From CAYFZO01 sp965226235 (GTDB taxonomy: Bacteria > Pseudomonadota > Gammaproteobacteria > Poriferisulfidales > Oxydemutatoraceae), in NCBI GenBank assembly GCA_965226235.1, contig OZ245335.1:2044673-2108672 (forward strand): 64,000 nucleotides of DNA, in the 5' to 3' direction. The notes under the pieces were generated by a model. That model worked only from the letters and a program-made list of their open reading frames with translations. It had not been told where the DNA came from and did not search any database. Shown here in pieces: positions 7,924 through 16,480 of the stretch. Position 1 is the first letter of the stretch, and the number at the start of each line of letters is the position of its first letter. Made by a program: the position numbers and the translations under genes.

Positions 7924-8895
7924 ATGTCCGTGTGGAAGTCTTGCAGGATCAAGGCACCGGCGCGGCTGCATCTGGGCTTTGTCGATCTGCACGGCGGCTT
8001 CGGGCGCAGGTTTGGCAGCATCGGGGTCACCCTCACCGAGCCCTGTCTTGAATTGAGCGCGCGACCGGCGCCCGCGCTGGAAGTGGTCGGGGAGGGGCAC
8101 GATCTTGCGCGTCGCGTCGCCGAACGCTTTTTGCGGTTGCGGCAGGAAGCCGGAGAAGCGTTGCCGGCGGCGCGTTTGCAGATACACGAGACGATCCCCG
8201 CCCACCATGGATTTGGTTCCGGGACGCAACTCGCGTTGGCAATCGCGCACGCGTTCGCACGCTTGCACGGTCTGACCCTGTCGAACCGCGAACTGATGCG
8301 CGCGATGGGAAGAGGGCGCCGGTCGGGTATCGGCCTTGGTGCGTTCGAGTGCGGCGGGTTTATCTGTGACGGAGGCAAGGGGCAAGACGATTTTCCGCCG
8401 CCGCGACTGGCGCGGTTGCCGATGCCCGATCCGTGGCGCGTGGTATTGATCAAAGACACCGGCGACACCGGCTTACAAGGAGCAGTCGAAGACGACGCGT
8501 TCGAAAAGCTGCCGCAGTTTTCGGCGAGTTGCGCCGCCTACCTGTGCCGTGTCGTGTTGATGGGACTGTTACCGGGGATCGCGGAAAACGACTTTCCGTC
8601 TTTCGCCGCGGCGACGACCAGGGTGCAGGATACCATCGGAGATTATTTTTCGCTGGTGCAGGGCGGGCGTTATGCCAGCCTCCGGGTAGGAGCCGCGCTC
8701 GAGTGTTTTCGTGAACGCGGGATCAAGGGGCTTGGCCAGAGCTCGTGGGGACCGACCGGGTTTGTTTTTGCTCCCGATGAGCAGCGTGCCCGCGAACTCA
8801 TTGCCATGGCAGAACAGTTTTCTCCCCCCGACTCAGGCCTCGAGTTCTCCATCGCGCGCTTCAGCAACAGTGGAGCCTCGATCACGCAGGACTGA
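7924..8895 (+). CDS. mptG: Beta-ribofuranosylaminobenzene 5'-phosphate synthase
   Basis: 323 residues of the GHMP-kinase fold. The enzyme condenses p-aminobenzoate with PRPP, releasing CO2 and PPi, to begin the arylamine part of tetrahydromethanopterin. N-terminus has APARLHLGFVDLHGGFGR; the glycine-rich loop is HHGFGSGTQLALAIAHAF at about 99-116; later GRGRRSGIGLGAFECGGF, typical of beta-RFAP synthases. First gene of a plus-strand H4MPT run, 81 nt before mtdB. PabB later in the cluster would feed the p-aminobenzoate precursor. Length matches the family. Confidence 0.88.
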   Translation: MSVWKSCRIKAPARLHLGFVDLHGGFGRRFGSIGVTLTEPCLELSARPAPALEVVGEGHDLARRVAERFLRLRQEAGEALPAARLQIHETIPAHHGFGSGTQLALAIAHAFARLHGLTLSNRELMRAMGRGRRSGIGLGAFECGGFICDGGKGQDDFPPPRLARLPMPDPWRVVLIKDTGDTGLQGAVEDDAFEKLPQFSASCAAYLCRVVLMGLLPGIAENDFPSFAAATTRVQDTIGDYFSLVQGGRYASLRVGAALECFRERGIKGLGQSSWGPTGFVFAPDEQRARELIAMAEQFSPPDSGLEFSIARFSNSGASITQD

Positions 8896-8976
8896 AACCG
8901 GCGCGGCCTGGTTCGCTGGCTTGTCTCGAAGTTGGCCTATAATGGCGACCGTTTTACCCTCTGGTTTCCAGGAGAG

Positions 8977-9885
8977 ATGATGGAAAAGCCTTTCATTTTG
9001 CATATGCTGACCTCGGAGAAAAATCCGAGCCCGTTTGACGTGAACATGGCAGCCGATGCCGGCTGGCAGAATACGGTTCCCTACGTTGGCGTCGAGCCGG
9101 ACGAAGTGCAGGCCCTGGTGCAGGATGCGATTTTTTCCCGCGGGCCGACCGGGGTCAGGCGCACCGGGTTGTTTATCGGCGGGCGCAGTATGTTTACCGC
9201 GCTGGAGATGCTGGAGGTCGCCCGCGCTTCGATGGTGCCGCCGTTCGAGATTTCCGTATTCGCCGACCCCAGTGGCGCTTTTACGACGGCGGCTGGCATG
9301 ATCGTGGCGGTGGAAAAGCACCTCGCGAAACTGCACGACACGGGCCTGTCGGGTTTGCGGGCGTTGGTGATGGGGGGTACCGGGCCGGTGGGAACGGCGG
9401 TCGCGGTGCTTGCCGCCAAGGCGGGTGCCCGCGTGCTTTTGTTGAGCCGCAAGATGGAAAAAGCGCAAGCCGCGGTGGATCGCTGCCTGTCCCTGGTGGG
9501 TGAGGAAACCTCGATCGAGGCGGGAGACAACGACACCAAAGCACACGAATTGAAGGTCGCCGACGTCGTGTTCGCGGTCGCGGCGGCGGGCATCCAGGTC
9601 ATGGATGAAGAAGAAGTCGGTGCTGCCGCCAATCTCAAAATTGTCTCCGATGTCAACGCGGTGCCGCCTGCGGGGATCGCCGGTGTGGAAGCTCACCACG
9701 ATGGGGTGGCCAACGAATACTCCCGTTCAGGCGCCGTGAGCGTCGGAGCGCTGGCGATCGGCAATATCAAGTACCAGTCCCAGCACCGCCTGCTGAAACA
9801 GATGCGCGAGGCTGAAAAGCCGTTGTACCTGCACTTCGAGCATGCTTGCGAGGCCGCGCGGGAATACCTCAGAGAGTCCGTGTAA
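8977..9885 (+). CDS. mtdB: NAD(P)-dependent methylene-tetrahydromethanopterin dehydrogenase
   Basis: 302 residues. Oxidises methylene-H4MPT to methenyl-H4MPT in formaldehyde oxidation. Start chosen at ATG 8977 just after CCAGGAGAG; the longer frame from 8932 lacks conserved sequence. N-terminus KPFILHMLTSEKNPSPFDVN is typical of MtdA/MtdB. The nucleotide loop GGTGPVGTAVAVLAAKAGA lies near residue 130, followed by LLLSRKMEKA. Presence in an H4MPT cluster favours MtdB over the folate/H4MPT enzyme MtdA, though sequence alone does not prove it. The stop TAA overlaps the ATG of the next gene (TAATG). Confidence 0.9.
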   Translation: MMEKPFILHMLTSEKNPSPFDVNMAADAGWQNTVPYVGVEPDEVQALVQDAIFSRGPTGVRRTGLFIGGRSMFTALEMLEVARASMVPPFEISVFADPSGAFTTAAGMIVAVEKHLAKLHDTGLSGLRALVMGGTGPVGTAVAVLAAKAGARVLLLSRKMEKAQAAVDRCLSLVGEETSIEAGDNDTKAHELKVADVVFAVAAAGIQVMDEEEVGAAANLKIVSDVNAVPPAGIAGVEAHHDGVANEYSRSGAVSVGALAIGNIKYQSQHRLLKQMREAEKPLYLHFEHACEAAREYLRESV

Positions 9886-11030
9886 TGGCGCAGCGACAGG
9901 CAGCGTCGCTGGAATTTCTGATCATTGCCGCGAGCGCGCGCTTTATCGCGCAATCCGCAGCGGCCTGCGGTCACTCGCTGAGCGTCATCGACGGCTTTGC
10001 CGACCCCGAAGTGCGCGCGCTGAGCCGTTGCACGACGCGGGTACCTTTGCGCGACGACGGCCTGAGCGTGCGGCACCTGCGCGAAGCCTGCGAGCGCTTG
10101 TTTTGCGAGCGGCGGTTCGCGGGTGTGGTGCTCGGGTCGGGACTCGACGCGCATCCAGCGTTTATCGACTGGCTGCATGCGCGATCGACGGTGTACGCAA
10201 ACCCTGCCGAAGTGTTTTCACGCTGCTACGATCGCACCCGCTTTGTCGGCGAGCTGGAGCGTTTGCAGATCCCGCATCCGCCCGAAGGCCGCGACGCCCG
10301 CTCGCCGACCCTCCTGAAGGTTGCCGGGGCGTGTGGAGGAGCGCACGTGCGCTTTGGCAGCAGCGCCACCGCCGCGTACCGACAGTCCTATCTGCCCGGC
10401 ACCGCAAGGTCGTACCTGTTTTTCGCCCACGGTGGCAGCATCGAAGGAATCGGCTGGAGCACGCAGTGGCAGTCGCGCCATGAGCAGGATCGCCCTTTTT
10501 GCTATGGAGGCGCCTTGAATCGCGGCGTACCCGACGCGGTGATACAAGCGCGCGTGGCAGGCTACGCGCGGCGCCTGGCACAGGCGTTCTCGCTGGTGGG
10601 GATGAACAGCCTCGACTACATCGTCGTCGGCAACGAAGCCTACCTGCTCGAACTCAATCCGCGCATCAGCGCCACCATGCAGTTGTACGACACCGATGGT
10701 GCCTTGTTCGCAGCGCACCTTGCAGCTTGCCGTTCAAGCCGCTTCCTGCCATTGCCACCGGCTGCGCCCCGCGCCCACGCGGTGCTGCACGCCGCACGTC
10801 GGGTGCGGCTCCCGGGTGGGTTTGCATGGCCGCCCCACACCTGCGATGTGCCGGCGGAGACCGGTTTCGAGGCGGGGAATCCCATCTGCACCCTGCTCGC
10901 GAGCGCAGCGACACCTGCCGCGACGCTGACCGGCCTGCAGCAAAGCATCCGATCGCTGAACGCGCGCTTCGCCGCCGCTGAGCAAAGCGTGCGCGGTGCC
11001 ACTCATAGCGTCGCGGGGGCAGGCGCATGA
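9885..11030 (+). CDS. ATP-grasp carboligase of the H4MPT cluster
   Basis: 381 residues starting MAQRQAASLEFLIIAASARF at an ATG that overlaps the mtdB stop. N-terminal Rossmann part with FIAQSAAACGHSLSVIDGFA; ATP-grasp centre with LLKVAGACGGAHVRF; metal site YLLELNPRISATMQLYDT. Members of this type occur in H4MPT gene clusters of methylotrophs and methanogens and probably add an amino acid to a cofactor side chain; the substrate is not established. The last 31 residues (LQQSIRSLNARFAAAEQSV...) are copied three more times downstream by the 254-bp tandem repeat. The stop overlaps the first mini-ORF start (ATGA). Confidence 0.8.
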   Translation: MAQRQAASLEFLIIAASARFIAQSAAACGHSLSVIDGFADPEVRALSRCTTRVPLRDDGLSVRHLREACERLFCERRFAGVVLGSGLDAHPAFIDWLHARSTVYANPAEVFSRCYDRTRFVGELERLQIPHPPEGRDARSPTLLKVAGACGGAHVRFGSSATAAYRQSYLPGTARSYLFFAHGGSIEGIGWSTQWQSRHEQDRPFCYGGALNRGVPDAVIQARVAGYARRLAQAFSLVGMNSLDYIVVGNEAYLLELNPRISATMQLYDTDGALFAAHLAACRSSRFLPLPPAAPRAHAVLHAARRVRLPGGFAWPPHTCDVPAETGFEAGNPICTLLASAATPAATLTGLQQSIRSLNARFAAAEQSVRGATHSVAGAGA

Positions 11031-11284
11031 CCGGCGCGTCGCAGGATCCATGGCTGCAGGTGAGCGTCAATCGACGCGCGCAGGAACTGGTTCGGACCTT
11101 GTGCGAAAACAGCGCGGAGCTGCGTGTGCGCGTATCGCGTTCCGCTCGGGGGGCGCGATTGATCGACGCCGGCATCGAAGTGCCCGGCCTGCAGCAAAGC
11201 ATCCGGTCGCTGAACGCGCGCTTCGCCGCCGCTGAGCAAAGCGTGCGCGGTGCCACCCATAGCGTCGCGGGGGCGGGCGCATGA
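11027..11284 (+). CDS. Chimeric mini-ORF 1 (Mch N-terminus + ATP-grasp C-terminus)
   Basis: 85 codons: residues 1-54 equal the Mch N-terminus (MTGASQDPWLQVSVNRRAQ...), 55-85 equal the ATP-grasp tail (LQQSIRSLNARFAAAEQ). Start overlaps the ATP-grasp stop and the end overlaps the next mini-ORF as ATGA. Its translation would couple the ATP-grasp gene to mch; a protein function is doubtful. Confidence 0.5.
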   Translation: MTGASQDPWLQVSVNRRAQELVRTLCENSAELRVRVSRSARGARLIDAGIEVPGLQQSIRSLNARFAAAEQSVRGATHSVAGAGA

Positions 11285-11538
11285 CCGGCGCGTCGCAGGA
11301 TCCATGGCTGCAGGTGAGCGTCAATCGACGCGCGCAGGAACTGGTTCGGACCTTGTGCGAAAACAGCGCGGAGCTGCGTGTGCGCGTATCGCGTTCCGCT
11401 CGGGGGGCGCGATTGATCGACGCCGGCATCGAAGTGCCCGGCCTGCAGCAAAGCATCCGGTCGCTGAACGCGCGCTTCGCCGCCGCTGAGAAAAGCGTGC
11501 GCGGTGCCACTCATAGCGTCGTGAGGGCGGGCGCATGA
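11281..11538 (+). CDS. Chimeric mini-ORF 2
   Basis: Same construction as the preceding mini-ORF, 85 codons, with substitutions confined to the ATP-grasp-derived tail (AAEKSVRGATHSVVRAGA). ATGA overlaps at both ends. Confidence 0.5.
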   Translation: MTGASQDPWLQVSVNRRAQELVRTLCENSAELRVRVSRSARGARLIDAGIEVPGLQQSIRSLNARFAAAEKSVRGATHSVVRAGA

Positions 11539-11792
11539 CCGGCGCGTCGCAGGATCCATGGCTGCAGGTGAGCGTCAATCGACGCGCGCAGGAACTGGTT
11601 CGGACCTTGTGCGAAAACAGCGCGGAGCTGCGTGTGCGCGTATCGCGTTCCGCTCGGGGGGCGCGATTGATCGACGCCGGCATCGAAGTGCCCGGCCTGC
11701 AGCAAAGCATCCGGTCGCTGAACGCGCGCTTCGCCGCCGCTGAGCAAAGCGTGCGCGGTGCCACTCATAGCGTCGCGGGGACGGGCGCATGA
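11535..11792 (+). CDS. Chimeric mini-ORF 3
   Basis: Third 85-codon copy, tail ending ATHSVAGTGA. Its stop overlaps the ATG of full-length mch. Confidence 0.5.
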   Translation: MTGASQDPWLQVSVNRRAQELVRTLCENSAELRVRVSRSARGARLIDAGIEVPGLQQSIRSLNARFAAAEQSVRGATHSVAGTGA

Positions 11793-12778
11793 CCGGCGCG
11801 TCGCAGGATCCATGGCTGCAGGTGAGCGTCAATCGACGCGCGCAGGAACTGGTTCGGACCTTGTGCGAAAACAGCGCGGAGCTGCGTGTGCGCGTATCGC
11901 GTTCCGCTCGGGGGGCGCGATTGATCGACGCCGGCATCGAAGTGCCCGGCGGGCTGGAAGCGGGGCGGCTGATTGCCGAGATCTGCATGGGCGGATTGGG
12001 CAAAGTATCGTTGGCGCGCCCGGGCGTTGGCGACAACTGGCCGTTGGGTCTGCACGTGCATTCGTCGAACCCGGTACTCGCTTGTCTCGGGTCGCAATAC
12101 GCCGGGTGGAAACTGTCTCATGGCAAGGGCAAGGAAGCTTTTCACGCGCTGGGGTCGGGGCCGGGGCGCGCGCTGGCTTGCAAGGAAGAGTTGTTCGAAG
12201 AATTGCATTACCGGGATCATGCCGAAAATTGTGTGCTGGTGCTTGAAGTCGATCGCGTGCCGCCGGATGAATTGCTCGATTACATAGCCGAGTCCGTGAA
12301 ATTGCCGCTTGAGCAGATCACACTCATCATGACCCCGACGCAAAGCCTCGCCGGTTCGCTACAGGTGGTTGCCCGGGTGCTCGAAGTCGCCCTGCACAAA
12401 GCGCACGCGCTGGGCTTTGCGCTTGCATCGATCGTCGACGGTGCGGGCAGCGCGCCGCTCGCTCCTCCTGCTCCCGATTTCATCGAGGCGATGGGACGCA
12501 CCAACGACGCGATTCTGTTTGCCGGCCAGGTGCATTTGTTCGTCGTCGGTGAGCTTGACGAGGTACAGTCTCTCGCCCCGCGCATGCCGAGCACTATGTC
12601 GCGGGACTATGGCAGGCCGTTTGCCCAGGTGTTCAGGGATTACGACTGTGATTTTTTCAAAATCGATCCGATGTTGTTCAGTCCGGCGCAGGTGACGCTG
12701 ACGCATTTGCCGAGCGGCGTCACGGTTCGTGCCGGCAAGGTCAATCTCGAACTGCTCGATCAATCGTTTGCGGGCTAG
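11789..12778 (+). CDS. mch: Methenyl-tetrahydromethanopterin cyclohydrolase
   Basis: 329 residues, normal length. Hydrolyses methenyl-H4MPT to formyl-H4MPT after MtdB. Conserved segments include EICMGGLGKVSLA, LHVHSSNPVLACLGSQYAGW, KEELFEELHYRDHAENCVLVLE, and the C-terminal SRDYGRPFAQVFRDYDCDFF followed by FSPAQVTLTHLPSGVT. The N-terminal 54 residues are those copied in the three upstream mini-ORFs. Translation is probably coupled through the preceding ATGA overlap. Soluble cytoplasmic enzyme of the C1 oxidation route. Confidence 0.93.
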   Translation: MTGASQDPWLQVSVNRRAQELVRTLCENSAELRVRVSRSARGARLIDAGIEVPGGLEAGRLIAEICMGGLGKVSLARPGVGDNWPLGLHVHSSNPVLACLGSQYAGWKLSHGKGKEAFHALGSGPGRALACKEELFEELHYRDHAENCVLVLEVDRVPPDELLDYIAESVKLPLEQITLIMTPTQSLAGSLQVVARVLEVALHKAHALGFALASIVDGAGSAPLAPPAPDFIEAMGRTNDAILFAGQVHLFVVGELDEVQSLAPRMPSTMSRDYGRPFAQVFRDYDCDFFKIDPMLFSPAQVTLTHLPSGVTVRAGKVNLELLDQSFAG

Positions 12779-12814
12779 TTCGCATCGACGCCGCTTTACG
12801 CTGGCAGCGCAGCA

Positions 12815-13711
12815 TTGAAAATTGCCTTGATTACAGATCAGGTCGGCTGGCACAGCAACCGGCTGCTGGATGCTTTCGCACGCCATGGATGCGAAGTGCG
12901 CGTTGCCTCTCTTCAGCAATGTGAACTTTCCACCCGCTCTGGCACGGGATGGCTGATCCCAGGGTTTGCAGAAACCGTGCCCGACGGTGTATTCGTCCGT
13001 TGCGTCCCCGGTGGCTCGTTTGAGCAGGTGACGTTTTATCTCGACGTGCTCCACGCGATGCAACACCTGAAGGTACTCGTCTACAACGATGTGTACGCGA
13101 TCGAGCGAAGCGTCGATAAAGTGATGACCGGCTTTCTGTTCAAACGCGCCGGCATCGCGACACCCGACACGTATGCGGTCAGCAACCGCGCGCGGGCGAC
13201 GCAGATTTTGCAGGCGGAGCTTGCGGCGGGAAGGCGCATGGTCATCAAGCCGATGTTTGGTTCCCAGGGGAAAGGCCTGCGGTTGGCAGTGCCCGGCGCG
13301 CCGCTGCCCGAACTACCCGAAGACGACGTGTATTACCTGCAGGCGTTTATCGACTCCGGCGGGGAGCTATGCCGCGACTGGCGCCTGTTTGTCGTCGACG
13401 GACGCGTTGTGGCATCGATGGAGCGCGTCGGCTCACACTGGATCAACAACTTCGCGCAGGGCAGCGAATGCCGTCCGACCCAGGTCGACAGGCCAATGCG
13501 GACGCTGGCCGTCTCCGCGGTGGAAGCCGTCGGCATGGCGTACGCCGGGGTCGATCTGATGAAAGACGCCACCGGCAATCTGTGGGTTACCGAAGTCAAC
13601 AGTATTCCCGCCTGGAAGGGTCTGCAGGGGGTTGTGGATATCGATATCGCCGAAGTGCTGGTCGCCGATTTCCTGCGCTGCCTGCGTGCCGTGGACAGAA
13701 GCGCCGCGTAG
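12815..13711 (+). CDS. RimK-like ATP-grasp ligase of the H4MPT cluster
   Basis: 298 residues from a TTG start (MKIALITDQVGWHSNRLL). ATP-grasp features: MVIKPMFGSQGKGLRLA near 145-160, YYLQAFIDSGGELCRDWRLFVVDG, and VTEVNSIPAWKGLQGV as the magnesium site. The nearest well-known relatives are RimK/MptN-type ligases that add glutamate residues; in methanogens MptN glutamylates H4MPT. A glutamate ligase for H4MPT or methylofuran is therefore plausible but not shown. The stop is immediately followed by the ATG of the CitG-like gene. Confidence 0.8.
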   Translation: MKIALITDQVGWHSNRLLDAFARHGCEVRVASLQQCELSTRSGTGWLIPGFAETVPDGVFVRCVPGGSFEQVTFYLDVLHAMQHLKVLVYNDVYAIERSVDKVMTGFLFKRAGIATPDTYAVSNRARATQILQAELAAGRRMVIKPMFGSQGKGLRLAVPGAPLPELPEDDVYYLQAFIDSGGELCRDWRLFVVDGRVVASMERVGSHWINNFAQGSECRPTQVDRPMRTLAVSAVEAVGMAYAGVDLMKDATGNLWVTEVNSIPAWKGLQGVVDIDIAEVLVADFLRCLRAVDRSAA

Positions 13712-14587
13712 ATGCTGGATCTCCCGCTGGTTGCGTTGTTTGTCCGGGTCTGCAAGCTGGACATGCAGGCGATCAAGCCCGGCAACGTCGGTCTGCACGG
13801 CGCCGGGCACGGCATGCGCGTAGCGGATTTTGTTCGCAGCGCCAGGGCGTGCGCGCCCGCGATCTGCCGCCCCGGGATTCCCCTGGGCGAGCGCATACTC
13901 GGCGCGATCCAGGCAACGCGGACGGTGGTCGATTGCAATACCAACCTCGGCATTGTTTTGCTGTGCGCGCCATTGATACAGGCTGCGCTGGACGCGCGAG
14001 GCCAGGATCTTCGCCTGGCACTGGAGCGGGTGCTGTCGGCAGCTACGATTGAAGACGCGGCGTTGGTGTACCGCGCGATTCGCCTGGCTGCGCCTGGTGG
14101 CATGGGTCGCGTGGCGCAGGCCGATCTGGCGCAGCGTCCTACGATCCGCTTGCGCGAAGCGATGGCGCTGGCGCGCGAGCGCGATCTGGTAGCGGCGCAA
14201 TACGCCGACGGCTACCGCCTCGTGTTCGACACAGTGGTTCCCCGTCTGCTTGAGTTTCAGTTGCAATGGGGCTATGCTAAATGGGCTGCCGTGGGCGCTT
14301 ACCTGGCGTTGCTCGGTAAGCACCCGGATAGCTTGGTTGCTCGCAGGCACGGGGTCGAAAAAGCACAGATGCTCAGTGCTGAAGCGGCATTGCTGTACAA
14401 TGCGTTCGCCGCTACCAGCCAGCCTGAAGCATTCAGGCTTCGGTTGCTTGCGTTTGATCGCCGCCTGAAGCTACAGGGCATCAACCCGGGCACGACAGCA
14501 GATCTGGTCATAACTGGTCTTTTGATTGCTGGTTTGAAGGCTTTGGATCAGGTGGAAAGGAATCCGCCGCAGAAGAAGGGCGCTTGA
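13712..14587 (+). CDS. CitG/MdcB-like triphosphoribosyl-dephospho-CoA synthase family protein
   Basis: 291 residues, family length. Opens with VALFVRVCKLDMQAIKPGNV and HGAGHGMRVADFVRSA, and has NTNLGIVLLCAPL and DAALVYRAIRLAAPGGMGRV, characteristic of this family. CitG makes the 2'-(5-triphosphoribosyl)-3'-dephospho-CoA prosthetic group of citrate lyase. No citrate or malonate decarboxylase genes occur here; homologues are regular members of methylotroph H4MPT clusters, where they probably act in cofactor assembly. Lies directly between an ATP-grasp gene and fae. Substrate unknown. Confidence 0.82.
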   Translation: MLDLPLVALFVRVCKLDMQAIKPGNVGLHGAGHGMRVADFVRSARACAPAICRPGIPLGERILGAIQATRTVVDCNTNLGIVLLCAPLIQAALDARGQDLRLALERVLSAATIEDAALVYRAIRLAAPGGMGRVAQADLAQRPTIRLREAMALARERDLVAAQYADGYRLVFDTVVPRLLEFQLQWGYAKWAAVGAYLALLGKHPDSLVARRHGVEKAQMLSAEAALLYNAFAATSQPEAFRLRLLAFDRRLKLQGINPGTTADLVITGLLIAGLKALDQVERNPPQKKGA

Positions 14588-14632
14588 ATAGAGCACCTTT
14601 GGTTACATATCACAAATCAAGAAGGAGAAAAC

Positions 14633-15190
14633 ATGATGATAAACAAAGTAATGGTAGGAGAATCGTTGGTCAACGATAACGACCCTGCCGGCAATATGGC
14701 GGAAATAGCGCATATCGACCTGCTGGTCGGTCCGCGTAACTCGGCTGCCGAAACGGCATTTTGCAATGGTCTGGTCAACAACAAGGATGGGTTTACCTCC
14801 TTGCTGGCGGTGATCGCACCCAATCTACCTTGCAAGCCAAACACGATGATGTTTAACAAAGTGACCATCAAGGGCGCGAAGCAAGCCGTGCAGATGTTTG
14901 GTCCCGCGCAGTCGGCGGTTGCCAAGGCGGTTGCCGACAGCGTTGCCGAAGGCGTCATCAATGAAAGTGAAGCCGATGACCTGTACATCTTTATCCATTG
15001 GGAAGCCAAGAGCGATGAAGCGATCTATGAAAACAATTACAAGGCGGCGAAAGAGGCGCTTGCCAATGCGAATGGCCGCCCGACAGTAGCCGAAGTAAGC
15101 ACAGAAGGACAGCGCAAAGCATCCGTTTGGTCAACGATAACGACCCTGCCGGGGTTTTTTTATGGCGGAAATAGCCATATCGACCTGTAG
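14633..15190 (+). CDS. fae: Formaldehyde-activating enzyme with altered C-terminus
   Basis: 185 residues. Catalyses condensation of formaldehyde with H4MPT to methylene-H4MPT. Conserved: VGESLVNDNDPAGNMAEIAH at the start with the catalytic-region His, then HIDLLVGPRNSAAETAF, NKDGFTSLLAVIAPNLPCKP and SEADDLYIFIHWEA. Strong AGAAGGAG box before ATG 14633. Family members are about 170 residues and usually end shortly after the PTVxEV segment. Here, after RPTVAEVSTEGQRK, the frame runs into a degenerate second copy of the fae 5' region and adds ASVWSTITTLPGFFYGGNSH and a few more residues. The core is intact, so activity is likely. Confidence 0.9.
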   Translation: MMINKVMVGESLVNDNDPAGNMAEIAHIDLLVGPRNSAAETAFCNGLVNNKDGFTSLLAVIAPNLPCKPNTMMFNKVTIKGAKQAVQMFGPAQSAVAKAVADSVAEGVINESEADDLYIFIHWEAKSDEAIYENNYKAAKEALANANGRPTVAEVSTEGQRKASVWSTITTLPGFFYGGNSHIDL

Positions 15191-15545
15191 ATGTTTGATC
15201 CTGTGCATGCGGCGGTTGGTTGCCGACAGCGTCGCCGAAGGCGTCATCAACGAAAATGAAGCCGATGACCTGTACATCTGTGTCGGCGTCTTTATCCTCG
15301 GCTAGCCGAAACGGCATTGGGTTTTTGGGGCAATGGCCGCAAACCCGGAATCAGGAGTATCCCACCATGACTCGTGAGCGACAACAACAAGGATGGGTTT
15401 ACCTCGCCTGACGCATTATGCCAAACGCAATGAGTTTCACGAAGGGTCTTGAGCATGATGGAAAGCACCTCCTCGTTAAAAACAAAAAAAATGCGGCGGT
15501 GATCGAAATGGGAACCCAATCTACCTTGCAAGGCCAAACCATGTC
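15123..15545 (+). pseudogene. Degenerate fae fragments
   Basis: Pieces of fae recur in order but with deletions: GGTCAACGATAACGACCCTG (compare 14666 onward), GTCGCCGAAGGCGTCATCAA with GAAGCCGATGACCTGTACAT, GCCGAAACGGCATT with CAATGG, AACAAGGATGGGTTTACCTC, and ACCCAATCTACCTTGCAAG. Stops and frameshifts abolish coding. This is a decayed tandem duplicate of fae, mixed toward its end with haloperoxidase debris. Confidence 0.8.
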
Positions 15546-16480
15546 GCCCGCGCCAGCTCTCGGCTCGGAAGAGCTAATCTACGAGTGGCCGAAGTCCGAG
15601 ATGGCACTGTTGCGGGATGTTGATTTTTCGCATTTTTCGCAAAAAGTATCGGCCAACGACAAGCGGCAGTGCAGAACAGCTTGTTGGAGAAGGTGGTCCA
15701 CGCGCGCAGAGCTCGAGCCTCGCGTTGAGGTAGGTTGCCAAAGGCGAGTTTAAGAAAGCCGAACAGGGCTATATCATGTACGGTGCACAGGAGATAAACC
15801 AGCGTGTGCTGTTGCCAGGCAACAAGACTACATGATGGAAAGCATCGTACCTTAAAGTGCCTGGATGTGCGACAACAGTGTTATTCAAGACCAATCAAAA
15901 ACGTTTCATTCAGACCCTGCGGGATCTTGCCACTTATGTCCACGATGATGCTCTACCAGGCTTACTTGAATGCCTGCCTGATTTTGCTCGGCCAAGGGGC
16001 GCCATTCGACCCTAATTTTGACGAACTCTCAGGGATGGGGCGGTATAAAGATGCCAATACAGGAGGGTTTGCGCTCTGGGGCGGCCCGCATATCCTGAGG
16101 ACCGCCACACGAAGCGGTACTCTATCAGAAGTTTAACAAGCACTTGCGCTTGCCCTCGCTGCGCGTATCCAGAGCAGAGGAAAATTCCCAGGCTGATCTT
16201 AAAAAGCACATCGACAAAATGTTCGAGGATTTCGATGACGTCGGTTTGGCTGCAGCAATTCAGAAGCATACCAAAGATCAGAAGCATCCCGAAGGAACTG
16301 CCGATGGCATTCCAGGAGGGTTCGCCCATGCACCCAAGCTACGGCGCCGGTCATGCCACCGTCGCCGGAGCTTGCGTAACGATCCTGAAAGCGTACTGAT
16401 ACATCTGCAATTCTTTTGAGGCGAGGGACAAAAATCCTGTTTGCTAAAAAGGGTGACAAACCTGTGTACTTTTTCGACAA
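15540..16480 (+). pseudogene. Vanadium-dependent haloperoxidase remnant
   Basis: Pieces in changing frames resemble vanadium haloperoxidases of the PAP2 fold: PAPALGSEELIYEW with MALLRDVDFS, then GYIMYGAQEINQRVLLPGNK, then LYQAYLNACLILLGQGAPFD with PNFDELSGMGRYKDANTGGF, then LYQKFNKHLRLP. Near 16304-16390 comes MAFQEGSPMHPSYGAGHATV followed by AGACVTILKA, the conserved active-site segment with the vanadate-binding histidine. At least five frameshifts or stops are needed to join them, so the gene is dead. Earlier fragments (FTKGLEHDGKHLLV, 15434 on) may belong to its N-terminus. Confidence 0.75.

Larger units (their letters stand above)
11027..11788 (+). repeat. Three tandem 254-bp units between the ATP-grasp gene and mch
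   Basis: The mch start (ATGACCGGCGCGTCGCAGG) recurs at 11027, 11281, 11535 and 11789, exactly 254 bp apart. Each unit joins the first 54 codons of mch to the last 31 codons of the ATP-grasp gene. The mch-derived parts look identical; the ATP-grasp-derived parts differ at a few bases (for example GAGAAAAGC against GAGCAAAGC, GTGAGGGCG against GCGGGGACG). The junction shares the short word CCGGC, consistent with an illegitimate-recombination origin. Confidence 0.95.

Noticed and set aside
11511..12343. Long minus-strand frames across the 254-bp repeat
   Set aside because: Antisense to mch and the mini-ORFs; repetition is explained by the tandem duplication.
15123..15160. T-run after ACGACCCTGCCGGGG as a terminator (also at 16765)
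   Set aside because: No adequate stem precedes the T-run; the words derive from the fae 5' region.
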